Assembly: GCA_013391385.1 (NCBI GenBank)
Contig: JACBFI010000011.1
Location: 1 to 64,000, forward strand
Length of the DNA stretch: 64,000 bases
Reading direction: 5' to 3'
From: Sediminibacterium sp. Gen4
Lineage (GTDB): Bacteria; Bacteroidota; Bacteroidia; Chitinophagales; Chitinophagaceae
Position numbers and translations under genes: made by a program
Notes under the pieces: model-generated
What the model was told of the DNA's origin: nothing
Databases searched by the model: none
The model's input: only the letters and a program-made list of their open reading frames with translations
In this document: positions 24,436 to 33,383 of the stretch, piece after piece
Layout: each line of letters opens with the position of its first letter
Position numbering within the stretch: position 1 is the stretch's first letter

Positions 24436-25917
24436 ATGAAATCTTTGTTGCGCATACTCCCCCTATTATTATTCCTTACGCTGTTTTTGCATCCAAAAGC
24501 ACAATACTCGCCAAATTATGAATTCAGAGCGGCTTGGGTGGCAACAGTAGAAAATATTGACTGGCCCAGCAAAAGAACATTATCCACCGAAGAGCAACAA
24601 GCTGAGTTTATCAAATTGGTGGAAATGCATCATCGAAATGGCATGAATGCACTGATCGTTCAAATTCGTCCTTCAGCAGATGCATTCTATCCTTCTTCAT
24701 TTGAACCCTGGAGTGAATATTTGACTGGCAAACAAGGACTACCGCCATCCCCCTATTACGACCCACTTGAATTCATGATTCAAGAAACGCATAAACGAGG
24801 CATGGAATTTCATGCATGGTTAAATCCTTATCGAGCTGTATTTAATATACTTCGTTCATCTATTGCCCCGAATCATATCAGCAAACAACATCCTGAATGG
24901 TTTGTAACATACGGCGATAAGAAATATTTCAACCCGGGAATTCCGGAAGTACGCGATCATGTTTCAGCGGTGGTGAAAGATATTGTGAAGCGTTATGCCA
25001 TTGATGCCATTCACATGGATGACTATTTCTACCCTTATAAAATACCAGGAAGAGAATTCCCTGATCAATCCACTTTTCTGAAATATGGAAAGGGAATGAC
25101 CAAAGACGAATGGAGAAGAAGTAATTGCGATAGTATCATCGTTCAACTACAACAAACCATCAGAAAAACAAACCCGAAAGTAAAATTTGGTATCAGTCCA
25201 TTTGGCGTATGGCGCAACAAACATCAGGACCCTATGGGAAGTGAAACCCGATCAGGACCCACGAACTACGATGAACTACATGCAGATGTATTGCTATGGT
25301 TACAAAAAGGATGGATCGATTATATCGCCCCACAATTGTATTGGGAGCGTGGACATGCTTTAGCCAGTTATGATATCTTACTGCGTTGGTGGAATGAACA
25401 TAGCTATGAGCGACATTTATACATCGGTCATGGAATTTATCGCGCAGGAAGCAATACTGCCTGGAAGAATAGAAATGAAATTCCTGAACAGATCAAAGCA
25501 TTGAGAAGCTATGAAAATGTGCAGGGAAGCATTTACTATAACAGCAGTTCATTCAATCGAAATCCAAACGGATGGAATGATAGTTTGCAACAAAACTATT
25601 ATCGTTACCCTGCCTTGGTACCTCCCATGCCTTGGATCGACAATACCATTCCCCCACAGCCCTTGGTAGAAAAAGCAAATGAACATACTTATAAACTAGC
25701 TTACAAAGGAGAGGAAAAGATCAAAGGTTTTGCAGTATTCATGCATCAAGGAAAGGAAGAGCCCGATTTTGCCAATAGCCAACTCATTCTTTTCATCCCA
25801 GGCGATAAAACTGCAGTGATTGATCTTAATAAGCTACCTGAAACGAAAAATAAAAACGTGCTGATCGCTTCAGTGGATACAGATAATAATGTAAGTCCAC
25901 TCCGACTACTACAATGA
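24436..25917 (+). CDS. GHL10 family glycosyl-hydrolase-like protein (YngK type), secreted
   Basis: A 493-residue secreted protein with a clear signal peptide (MKSLLRILPLLLFLTLFLHPKAQ). The GHL10 (DUF187) TIM barrel begins at EFRAAWVATVENIDWPS and includes MNALIVQIRPSADAFYPSS, FHAWLNPYRA, DAIHMDDYFYPY (acidic catalytic-site candidates) and WIDYIAPQLYWERGH. A C-terminal Ig-like region (about 400-493) follows. These enzymes are thought to act on peptidoglycan or related glycans; substrate is not shown here. A TATCTTTA box ends 4 nt before the ATG. Its 3' end overlaps the convergent SRPBCC gene by 9 nt. Confidence 0.88.
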   Translation: MKSLLRILPLLLFLTLFLHPKAQYSPNYEFRAAWVATVENIDWPSKRTLSTEEQQAEFIKLVEMHHRNGMNALIVQIRPSADAFYPSSFEPWSEYLTGKQGLPPSPYYDPLEFMIQETHKRGMEFHAWLNPYRAVFNILRSSIAPNHISKQHPEWFVTYGDKKYFNPGIPEVRDHVSAVVKDIVKRYAIDAIHMDDYFYPYKIPGREFPDQSTFLKYGKGMTKDEWRRSNCDSIIVQLQQTIRKTNPKVKFGISPFGVWRNKHQDPMGSETRSGPTNYDELHADVLLWLQKGWIDYIAPQLYWERGHALASYDILLRWWNEHSYERHLYIGHGIYRAGSNTAWKNRNEIPEQIKALRSYENVQGSIYYNSSSFNRNPNGWNDSLQQNYYRYPALVPPMPWIDNTIPPQPLVEKANEHTYKLAYKGEEKIKGFAVFMHQGKEEPDFANSQLILFIPGDKTAVIDLNKLPETKNKNVLIASVDTDNNVSPLRLLQ

Positions 25918-26418
25918 TCCGTCAAACAGCACCCGTTTCTCTTGTGCACCTGACCAGGCACCAAAACGCTGTTCCACAGCCTGAAAGCGATAATCGAATA
26001 TGCCTTTGAGTTGTGTGCGTACCATGATAGTATTCGCAATATCACCCAAAAACCAAAGCGGTAATTTATAGTGAACAATATCTGTCATTTCAACTCCACC
26101 TTCAATTGCTCTAAAATGGTGTTGGTGATGCCATAAACTATAGGGACCAAATCGTTGCTCATCTACAAAAAATTTTTGGTCTTCCACATGTGTAATTTCC
26201 GTCATCCAATACAAAGGGATACCAAGGATCGGACTCACTTTGTACTCAATGACTTGCCCCTGGTACATTCTGTCTCCATGGTGCTTACTTATGATATTGA
26301 AACCAAGATTAGAGGGAGTGATTTCTTTCAGGTTCTGTGGCCGACTAAAAAAATCCCACGCTTCTGCCAGCGAGATCGGAATTTTCTGTACGGTTTTGAG
26401 TGAATAGACCTTCGACAT
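25909..26418 (-). CDS. SRPBCC family ligand-binding protein
   Basis: A 169-residue protein of the START/SRPBCC fold: KIPISLAEAWDFFSRPQNLKEITPSNLGF at the N-terminus, then WMTEITHVEDQKFFVDEQRFGPYSLWHHQHHF and a long C-terminal helix (LKGIFDYRFQAVEQRF). The pattern resembles the family sometimes annotated as a cell division inhibitor, a label with weak support. It probably binds a hydrophobic ligand. Convergent with the GHL10 gene; divergent from the helicase gene across repeat R5. Confidence 0.8.
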   Translation of the reverse strand: MSKVYSLKTVQKIPISLAEAWDFFSRPQNLKEITPSNLGFNIISKHHGDRMYQGQVIEYKVSPILGIPLYWMTEITHVEDQKFFVDEQRFGPYSLWHHQHHFRAIEGGVEMTDIVHYKLPLWFLGDIANTIMVRTQLKGIFDYRFQAVEQRFGAWSGAQEKRVLFDGSL

Positions 26419-26465
26419 GCGTTTGCTTTGTGTAATAACAGCTTCTGAGGCAAAAAGTTCGCCTT

Positions 26466-26622
26466 GGTGCTGGGTACTAGGTACTAGGCGCTAGTTTTTA
26501 GTAGCTAGAAAGTTCTTGCTTATCATAGAGTATTGGTTTCAAGATTTATTTTTGCATCCCCAACAACCTAGTACCTAGTACCTAGTACCTAGTACCTAGT
26601 ACCCAGCACCCAGCACCCTACA
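26466..26622. repeat. Inverted-repeat element R5 with tandem heptamer CCTAGTA
   Basis: The right arm starts with five exact tandem copies of CCTAGTA (26567-26601), then two CCCAGCA and one CCCTACA. The left arm carries TGCTGGG, two TACTAGG and degenerate copies. A perfect 23-bp inverted repeat joins 26466-26488 to 26588-26610. It lies between divergent genes, upstream of the helicase promoter box. Confidence 0.9.
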
Positions 26623-26635
26623 CCCAATATTCCTC

Positions 26636-26643
26636 TATCTTTA
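26636..26643 (+). promoter_or_regulatory. Candidate -7 box at the helicase start
   Basis: TATCTTTA (7 of 8 positions of TAnnTTTG with free n) lies 4 nt before the ATG at 26648. Confidence 0.4.
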
Positions 26644-26647
26644 TTCC

Positions 26648-29600
26648 ATGATTACCCGTGAACAACAACAGGCTCAATTCAAGAAGATTTATGAAGGACT
26701 AAATGAGCAACAAAAAAGTGCGGTGGATAAGACCGAAGGTCCGGTAATGGTGATTGCGGGTCCGGGTACCGGTAAAACACAAATATTAGGAGCCCGTATC
26801 GGAAAACTGCGTTTGGAAACAGATACACAGCCTGATAATATTTTATGTCTGACCTATACTGATGCGGGTGTAGTAGCCATGCGAAAAAGGTTATTGACTT
26901 TTATCGGACCGGATGCTTATAAAGTCAATATCTGCACTTTTCATGCTTTTTGCAATGATGTGATTCAGGATAATCTCTCCCTTTTTGAAAAAACCGCTCT
27001 TGACCCAATATCCGATCTGGAAAGAATTGATTTGCTCAAAACATTGATCGATGGTTTCCCTAAAAATCATCCATTAAAAAGGTATAGAGGAGATGTATAT
27101 TTTGAAATCAAAAATCTCCAGCAGCTTTTCAGTAACATGAAAAGAGAGGGTTGGCAGCCGGAATATATCAACCAATGTATTGATAGTTACTTGAATGACT
27201 TACCCAACCGTGAAGAGTTTATCTACAAAAAAAATCAGGGAGCTTTTAAAAAAGGTGATCTGAAAGAAAATAAGATCGCAGAAGAAAAAGAAAAGATGGA
27301 AAAACTTCGCGCTGCCGTAAATGAGTTTACTCGTTTTCAGCAAATGATGCGAAGTAGAAACTTATATGATTTTGATGACATGATCAACTGGGTGATCGAT
27401 GTATTCAAAACATATCCAAATATACTGGCAAGGTATCAGGAACAATACCAATACATTTTAGTAGATGAATTTCAGGATACCAGCGGCACCCAAAATATGC
27501 TGGTAAAATTATTGATCAGTTATTGGGATGAGCCGAATGTATTTGTAGTGGGGGATGACGATCAAAGTATTTATCGCTTCCAGGGAGCGAATGTGGAGAA
27601 TATGCATGAGTTTGCAAAACAGTTCAGCGACTCGTTATATACAGTAGTACTGACCAATAACTATCGCTCAACACAACCTATTCTGGATGTATCCAGAACA
27701 CTCATCGAAAGAAACCAAGAAAGATTGGTGAATAAAATTGAGGGACTCAACAAAGTATTGACTGCTTCCAATACCAAGATCAATGATAGTACAATACTTC
27801 CTACAATCAGGGAATATGAAAATCCACGTGAGGAAATGATCCATCTCACATTGCAAGTGGAGGAACTGATACAAAGTGGTGTAGCACCCGGACAAATCTG
27901 CGTCATCTATCGAGAAAATAAACCAAATGAAGAGCTGGCGAAATATTTTCAACAGAAACAGATCCCTGTTTATAGCAAACGAGAAATCAATATTCTTCAT
28001 GAAACAATTACACAACAGTTATTACAACTGTTGAGATATCTCAAAGATGAACACCATATTGCTTTTAGTAGTGATCAGCTATTATTTGAAATACTACATT
28101 TTCAATGGTTCTCCATTCCATCTATTGAGATCGCAAAACTGAGTGCAGAAGCAGCTCAAAAAAAACCGAATGACCAAAAAATATCGCTACGTCAGTTGAT
28201 CGCAGAGAAACTGCAAGCTCCATTACCTGATTTATTCAGCACAGAAATACCCGGACTGAGAAAAGCACAGACCATCTTAGAAAAATTGATCACGGATGTT
28301 TCGAATGTAACCGTTCAACAATTGTTTGAAAATTGTATTCGGGAAACAGGCTTGCTGGCATATGTGATGAACAGTCCGGATAAACACTGGCTTTTACAAT
28401 TGCTCACCGGATTATTTGACTTTATAAAAAAAGAAACGCATCGAAACCCCAATCTAACACTGGAAAAACTGCTGAATATTTTTGATTTGATGGAAGATGA
28501 GTCGCTGGCACTTCCATTGATTCGTGTATCGGGCACAGATCGAGCGGTGAATCTGCTCACCGCGCATGGTTCTAAAGGATTGGAATATGATTACGTGTTC
28601 ATAGCAGGATGTAACTCATCCAACTGGGAAAAGAAAAGAAAGCCTGCAGGTGGATACAGCATGCCGGATACCATCTTTGCATCTCAACCTCTTCATAACG
28701 AAGAGGAAGAACTTCGAAGACTATTTTATGTGGCCATGACACGAGCAGCTCAACACTTGTATATCTCTTACACCAGCACCAACAAGGATGGAAAAGCCAT
28801 TGAACCTTCGATGTTCATCGCTGAAATCAGAGAAGAGCATGTATTACCTTATGAAAAAATCAGTCTGTCCGCAGAAACCATTACTGATTTTGCCATTTTA
28901 TCACTAAGCAAAGAACTAAAACCGGAGATAGAACAAACCGAGGCAGCATTTATTGATCAATTGCTGGATAAGTTTGTGATGAATGTAACTGCACTGAATA
29001 ATTACCTGAAATGTCCGTTACAGTTTTATTTCAATAACCTTGTACGTGTTCCTTCCGGAAAATCAGAAGCGACCGAGTTTGGATCGGCAGTTCACTATGC
29101 TTTACAGAAGTTATTCCAGCAAATGCAGCAGAATAATAACCAGTTCCCGGATCAAACAGTATTTCTGGGTGACTTTAAATGGTACATGGACCGACACAAA
29201 GAACATTTTACCAAAGAACAATACGCTAGAAGAATAGAACAGGGCGAACAGGTTTTACCGGCTTACTATGAGCGCTACATTCATGAGTGGGAAAAGATTG
29301 TTGCTATAGAAACCAATATCAGTAAAGTTACTATTAAAGATATTCCTTTGAAAGGAAAGCTGGATAAGCTTGAATTTAATGGCAGACAGGTGAATGTAGT
29401 AGACTATAAAACAGGAGATGCAGAAAAGGGCATCAAAAAATTAAATCCGCCAAGTGAAAAAGAACCAAATGGTGGTGACTATTGGCGACAGGCGGTGTTT
29501 TATAAAATTTTGGTTGATAACTATCCATCCAAAAACTGGGAAGCAGTGAGTGCAGAATTTGATTTTATTGAGCCGGATAAAAAGAAAGGGTATTTAAAGG

Positions 29601-29794
29601 AAAAAAGGGTTATTACAGCTCAGGATATTACTACTGTAACCGCACAAATCGAAATGGTTTGGGGAAAAATCCAAAAAAGAGATTTTTATACTGGATGTGG
29701 TAAAGAAGACTGTCGCTGGTGTCAGTTCGTAAAAACCAATGAGATGGCTGTTGCATTGCATGAACCGGATGAAAGCGAGGAAGAGACAACATGA
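26648..29794 (+). CDS. UvrD/Rep-type DNA helicase fused to a PD-(D/E)XK nuclease domain
   Basis: A 1048-residue protein. Superfamily 1A helicase motifs: Walker A AGPGTGKTQ (about 37-45), DDMINWVI region, Walker B VDEFQDTS (about 272-279), GDDDQSIYRFQGA, NYRSTQPIL, and motifs V/VI LTAHGSKGLEYDYVF and YVAMTRA. The C-terminal part (about 780-1048) is a RecB/AddB-type PD-(D/E)XK nuclease: YLKCPLQFYF, FGSAVHYALQ, VDYKTGDAEKG, with Cys residues in CGKEDCRWCQF plus an upstream Cys forming a probable 4Fe-4S clamp. It combines unwinding and cutting in one chain, suggesting a role in double-strand break processing like AddAB. Confidence 0.9.
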   Translation: MITREQQQAQFKKIYEGLNEQQKSAVDKTEGPVMVIAGPGTGKTQILGARIGKLRLETDTQPDNILCLTYTDAGVVAMRKRLLTFIGPDAYKVNICTFHAFCNDVIQDNLSLFEKTALDPISDLERIDLLKTLIDGFPKNHPLKRYRGDVYFEIKNLQQLFSNMKREGWQPEYINQCIDSYLNDLPNREEFIYKKNQGAFKKGDLKENKIAEEKEKMEKLRAAVNEFTRFQQMMRSRNLYDFDDMINWVIDVFKTYPNILARYQEQYQYILVDEFQDTSGTQNMLVKLLISYWDEPNVFVVGDDDQSIYRFQGANVENMHEFAKQFSDSLYTVVLTNNYRSTQPILDVSRTLIERNQERLVNKIEGLNKVLTASNTKINDSTILPTIREYENPREEMIHLTLQVEELIQSGVAPGQICVIYRENKPNEELAKYFQQKQIPVYSKREINILHETITQQLLQLLRYLKDEHHIAFSSDQLLFEILHFQWFSIPSIEIAKLSAEAAQKKPNDQKISLRQLIAEKLQAPLPDLFSTEIPGLRKAQTILEKLITDVSNVTVQQLFENCIRETGLLAYVMNSPDKHWLLQLLTGLFDFIKKETHRNPNLTLEKLLNIFDLMEDESLALPLIRVSGTDRAVNLLTAHGSKGLEYDYVFIAGCNSSNWEKKRKPAGGYSMPDTIFASQPLHNEEEELRRLFYVAMTRAAQHLYISYTSTNKDGKAIEPSMFIAEIREEHVLPYEKISLSAETITDFAILSLSKELKPEIEQTEAAFIDQLLDKFVMNVTALNNYLKCPLQFYFNNLVRVPSGKSEATEFGSAVHYALQKLFQQMQQNNNQFPDQTVFLGDFKWYMDRHKEHFTKEQYARRIEQGEQVLPAYYERYIHEWEKIVAIETNISKVTIKDIPLKGKLDKLEFNGRQVNVVDYKTGDAEKGIKKLNPPSEKEPNGGDYWRQAVFYKILVDNYPSKNWEAVSAEFDFIEPDKKKGYLKEKRVITAQDITTVTAQIEMVWGKIQKRDFYTGCGKEDCRWCQFVKTNEMAVALHEPDESEEETT

Positions 29795-29842
29795 TTAACA
29801 TGATTTTTAGCTCAATGAGCATAACGCTCAGCAGAAAGCCTG

Positions 29843-29850
29843 TAAGTTTG
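29843..29850 (+). promoter_or_regulatory. Candidate -7 box of the lipoprotein gene
   Basis: TAAGTTTG matches TAnnTTTG exactly, 8 nt before the ATG at 29859. Confidence 0.5.
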
Positions 29851-29858
29851 CACCACGC

Positions 29859-31274
29859 ATGAAAAATCTTTTGACATTTATTGCTCGCTTACATGGTATC
29901 GCGATTTGTTTTGTGATCATGACAATGGCTAATTCCTGTGCGAATATGATACCTCCCAGTGGAGGTCCAAAAGATAGTTTACCCCCACGGTTGGTGATTG
30001 CCAATCCCAAAGACTCGGCTACCAATGTGAAGACCAAAAATATCCTTCTTACGTTTGATGAATTTGTGTCTTTACAGAATACAGAAAACATCATTTATGC
30101 TCCTGTTCCCAAGAGTCTTCCGCAGGTTGATTATAAACTGAGAAATATAACCGTTCGCTTCAGAGACTCTCTCGAAGAAAACACCACTTATTCTATTGAT
30201 TTCGGAAACAGTATTATAGATGTGAATGAAAGCAACGTGGCGAAAAATTTTCGATATGTTTTTTCTACCGGACCTGCTATCGACTTCAATACCTATGAGG
30301 GTAAGGTATTGGTAGCTGAGACGGGTAAGGTAGATAGTACATTAATTGTTGTATTACACAAAAACACTTCAGATTCTGCGATCGAAAAACTAAGCCCCCG
30401 TTTTTTTACCAGAATTGATGGTAAAGGTGCTTTCAAATTCAACAACCTACCTGCGGGTACATTCGCAGCTTATGTTGTGAATGGAAAAAGCTATAACAAA
30501 GTTTTTGACAGCAGTTCACTTTTTGCTTTCAGGGATTCTTTGGTACAAATTGGCAGCAATAGTAACAGGATCGATACTTTTTATGCTTTTACACAATCCA
30601 TTCCTACCGATAAGAAAGCGATGGACCCGTCCAGTAGCTTACCTCCTTCTTTGCGAGACGATAAACGATTACGCTATATCGCCATATTAGACAATGGTAT
30701 GCAAGATCTTCTCAGCGATTTTAAGATGGTATTCAATAGAAAAGTATTTTCATTGGATACCGGAAAACTGAGATTAACAGATAATGATGATGTACTACAA
30801 AAAGGATATACAGTTACCTTGGATAGTCTCCGAAAAACATTCACCCTTCGCTACCCTTGGAAAGAAAACACTACTTATAAATTGATCATTCAAAAAGATG
30901 CTGCATTAGATAGTAATGCCACTTCACTTTCCAAAACAGATACATTGCTCTTAAGTACGAGAAAGGAAACAGAATACGGCAGTGTGCGTTTTCGCTTTCT
31001 GAATGTTGATACCAGTCAGCATGCTGTATTACAACTCTTTCAAAATGATGAACTAGTAGCTTCTTATCCCATCAACCAAAATGATATTCAGATCCGTCGC
31101 TTTAAACCGGGTAGTTATGAATTGAGAATTTTATATGATGAAAATAAAAACGGTAAATGGGATACCGGAAGTTTTACACCTGTCAAAAAGCAACCGGAAA
31201 AAGTATTTTATATCCCTCGACAGCTAAATATCCGAGCAAACTGGGATAATGAAACCACGATTGCGTTGCAATAG
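29859..31274 (+). CDS. Lipoprotein with N-terminal Ig-like (Big_5) domain
   Basis: A 471-residue protein with a lipoprotein signal ending in MANSCANMIPPSGGPKDS (lipid-bearing Cys near residue 27; the PPSGGPKD motif follows in many Bacteroidota homologues). A Big_5 Ig-like domain (about 40-140) shows PRLVIANPKDSATNVKTKNI and FSTGPAID. Further beta-rich modules and a carboxypeptidase-regulatory-like segment with YDENKNGKWDTGSF (about 415-430, possible calcium-binding loop) follow. Likely an outer-membrane lipoprotein of unknown role. Confidence 0.85.
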   Translation: MKNLLTFIARLHGIAICFVIMTMANSCANMIPPSGGPKDSLPPRLVIANPKDSATNVKTKNILLTFDEFVSLQNTENIIYAPVPKSLPQVDYKLRNITVRFRDSLEENTTYSIDFGNSIIDVNESNVAKNFRYVFSTGPAIDFNTYEGKVLVAETGKVDSTLIVVLHKNTSDSAIEKLSPRFFTRIDGKGAFKFNNLPAGTFAAYVVNGKSYNKVFDSSSLFAFRDSLVQIGSNSNRIDTFYAFTQSIPTDKKAMDPSSSLPPSLRDDKRLRYIAILDNGMQDLLSDFKMVFNRKVFSLDTGKLRLTDNDDVLQKGYTVTLDSLRKTFTLRYPWKENTTYKLIIQKDAALDSNATSLSKTDTLLLSTRKETEYGSVRFRFLNVDTSQHAVLQLFQNDELVASYPINQNDIQIRRFKPGSYELRILYDENKNGKWDTGSFTPVKKQPEKVFYIPRQLNIRANWDNETTIALQ

Positions 31275-31401
31275 GCTATAAGCTGCAAGCCACACGCTAC
31301 AAGCTACAAGGAAGAGACAGGAGACAAGCTACAAGCTTTGTACACCTAGATTACTGATTACCTCACTTGTAGCTTGTAGCGTGTGGCTTGCAGCTTGTAG
31401 C
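31275..31401. repeat. Inverted-repeat element R6 (GCTACAAGC words), 36-bp arms
   Basis: The left arm 31275-31310 and right arm 31366-31401 are reverse complements at 35 of 36 positions; the one difference is a G-T pair. Words of the form AAGCTACA/AAGCTGCA repeat along each arm. The loop is 55 nt and holds another partial copy of the words. The arms resemble R1. The right arm ends 10 nt before the recR -7 box. Confidence 0.92.
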
Positions 31402-31410
31402 TTTCTCACT

Positions 31411-31418
31411 TATCTTCG
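31411..31418 (+). promoter_or_regulatory. Candidate -7 box at recR
   Basis: TATCTTCG resembles TAnnTTTG with one mismatch and lies 4 nt before the recR ATG. Confidence 0.35.
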
Positions 31419-31422
31419 CACC

Positions 31423-32037
31423 ATGCAACTCCCCTCCTCACTTTTAGAAAATGCAGTAGCGCAGTTTTCCAAACTCCCGGGTATTGGGAAAAAAACGGCA
31501 TTACGATTGGTGTTGCATTTGTTAAAGCAGGAAGTAAATGAAGTGCAGCATTTTGGTGAAACCATTGCACGTATGCGGAGGGATATCAAGTTTTGTCAAC
31601 GTTGCCACAATATCAGCGATGGCGATATTTGTTCTATTTGCTCCAACTCCATGCGCAATCAGCAAATGATTTGCGTGGTAGAAAATATAAGAGATGTGAT
31701 TGCTATAGAAACCACCCAGCAATTCAATGGGTCTTACCATGTACTAGGCGGTATCATTTCTCCCCTTGATGGTGTTGGTCCTGAACAGTTAAGCATCGAA
31801 TCACTTGTTCAGCGTATAGAGAAAGAAAAGACTGAGGAAATTGTTTTTGCTTTGAACCCAAATATCCAAGGAGATACTACTATCTATTATATCCAGAAAA
31901 AAATTGCACATCTTCCTTGTCGCATTACCACCATTGCCCGAGGCATTGCTTTTGGGGGCGACCTAGAATATGCGGATGAAATGACCCTCGCAAAGAGCAT
32001 TGCGAATCGACTTCCGGTGCAACAATATGTGAAATAG
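31423..32037 (+). CDS. recR: Recombination mediator protein RecR
   Basis: A 204-residue protein, read from the ATG at 31423 (MQLPSSLLENAVAQFSKLPGIGKKTALR). The upstream in-frame ATG at 31381 lies inside repeat R6 and is rejected. It has the helix-hairpin-helix (LPGIGKKTALRL), the four-cysteine zinc motif CQRCHNISDGDICSIC (residues about 57-72), and the Toprim domain beginning ICVVENIRDVIAIE. RecR with RecO and RecF loads RecA at gaps. It stands alone here. Confidence 0.96.
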   Translation: MQLPSSLLENAVAQFSKLPGIGKKTALRLVLHLLKQEVNEVQHFGETIARMRRDIKFCQRCHNISDGDICSICSNSMRNQQMICVVENIRDVIAIETTQQFNGSYHVLGGIISPLDGVGPEQLSIESLVQRIEKEKTEEIVFALNPNIQGDTTIYYIQKKIAHLPCRITTIARGIAFGGDLEYADEMTLAKSIANRLPVQQYVK

Positions 32038-32220
32038 GTGATTTTTGCCCAAAAGCAACCTTTCTTTCCCCTTTTCGTAATAGTTCATATAAACAAGATC
32101 GACTAATTTGCCGTTTAAACATTGAATTTTTCTAGGAACAGCATTTGTTTTATCTTTTGATCTGTAATCGGTAATGAACTAAAACAAAAAATAACTGTTT
32201 CTTTCATTCAAATCAAGTGT

Positions 32221-32820
32221 ATGGAAATATCAGGTTTAATGGCAGGATTGATCAGCACAGGCATCATTTGGTTGATCTTGATGATCATATCAGTGATTGC
32301 AGTATCGAAAAGAACAGATCTGGATAAGAACCAGCGACAAAAATGGATGATCATAGTAGCGATTCTTCCGTTTCTGGGTCTATTGATATATGTGATCACC
32401 AACTTCAGCAAAGCTAAGAAGTTGTTATGGTTAGGAATAGCGGGCGCTGTTTTATCTGTTGCGGCAACTGTATTTTTTGTTTACAATCGCAAGCATGAAG
32501 ATGTGAGTCAGAAAGAAGGGGTAAAAATGACTGCTCAGCAATTATTCGATGCTTTCAAAGCAGATGAAAACGCCGCCAACCTTTTGTACCTGGATAAAGC
32601 AATAGAATTGTCGGGCGAGATATTAGCAGTAAATACAAACCAGGATGGTCAGGTTGTCGTAGATATAAAAACAAATGATCCATTTGTAGTGATCAATTGT
32701 ACTTTTAAGACAGATCCGGGTGCATTGACTGTAGGACAAAACATTACATTCAAAGGCTTTTGCAGGGGATATATTCCCGATGCGAATGTTGTTATCAACG
32801 ATGGTATTTTAGTAAAATAA
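32221..32820 (+). CDS. Membrane protein with C-terminal OB-fold (tRNA_anti-like) domain
   Basis: A 199-residue protein. Two N-terminal helices resemble the PLDc_N-type two-helix anchor (GLISTGIIWLILMIISVIAV and KWMIIVAILPFLGLLIYVIT), and a third helix follows (LWLGIAGAVLSVAATVFFV). The C-terminal 100 residues begin MTAQQLFDAFKADENAANLLYLDKAIELSGEI, the usual opening of the tRNA_anti-like OB fold found in Bacteroidota. Function unknown. It is 13 nt upstream of the YceI gene and probably in an operon with it. Confidence 0.75.
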   Translation: MEISGLMAGLISTGIIWLILMIISVIAVSKRTDLDKNQRQKWMIIVAILPFLGLLIYVITNFSKAKKLLWLGIAGAVLSVAATVFFVYNRKHEDVSQKEGVKMTAQQLFDAFKADENAANLLYLDKAIELSGEILAVNTNQDGQVVVDIKTNDPFVVINCTFKTDPGALTVGQNITFKGFCRGYIPDANVVINDGILVK

Positions 32821-32833
32821 GAAAGGAAAGATT

Positions 32834-33358
32834 ATGAAGAAAATTATCGGACTTTTATCATTAGTTCTTTTAATCGGAATACAAGCCGATGCACAGAAGA
32901 TATTTGGAACACGGAATGGAAAGATCACTTTTGAATCACCGACAGATGGTGATGTGAAAGCTGTGAACAATGAAGTGACCAGCAGAATAGCTGACAATGG
33001 ACAGCTCACATTCAGTATGCTGATCAAAGGTTTTAAATTCAAATATGCAGAAATGCAAGAGCATTTCAATGATCAATATGCTGAGAGCAGCAAGTTTCCA
33101 AGAGCTGATTTTAAAGGCAATATTGTGAACCTGAAAGATGTGAATTTCACAAAAGATGGAAGCTATCCCGTAACGGTAAAAGGAGATCTGACCTTGCATG
33201 GTGTTACTAAAAACATCACCGTAAAAGGGAATATTGAAATCAAAGCTGGAAAGCCAAGTGCCAAAGCTGGATTCGTGATCAATCTGAGCGATTTTAAAAT
33301 CGATGCATCTTCTGTTACAGAAAAAGTAACAGTAGATATCAACTGTCAATACCAGTAA
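32834..33358 (+). CDS. YceI family lipocalin-like periplasmic protein
   Basis: A 174-residue secreted protein with signal peptide (MKKIIGLLSLVLLIGIQADAQ). The YceI barrel shows FSMLIKGFKFKYAEMQEHFND, the SSKFPRADFKGNI strand, GDLTLHGVTKNITVKGNI and a final SSVTEKVTVDINCQY. YceI proteins bind isoprenoid-like lipids such as quinone side chains. It is followed after 25 nt by a DUF5777 barrel; the two often go together in this phylum, suggesting a shared electron-transfer or lipid-related function. Confidence 0.9.
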   Translation: MKKIIGLLSLVLLIGIQADAQKIFGTRNGKITFESPTDGDVKAVNNEVTSRIADNGQLTFSMLIKGFKFKYAEMQEHFNDQYAESSKFPRADFKGNIVNLKDVNFTKDGSYPVTVKGDLTLHGVTKNITVKGNIEIKAGKPSAKAGFVINLSDFKIDASSVTEKVTVDINCQYQ

Positions 33359-33383
33359 TCATTATCACCATAAAAACACCTGT

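Noticed and set aside
26567..26622. Tandem heptamers as a CRISPR-like array
   Set aside because: No spacers between units, unit of 7 nt, and an inverted partner arm; not a CRISPR.
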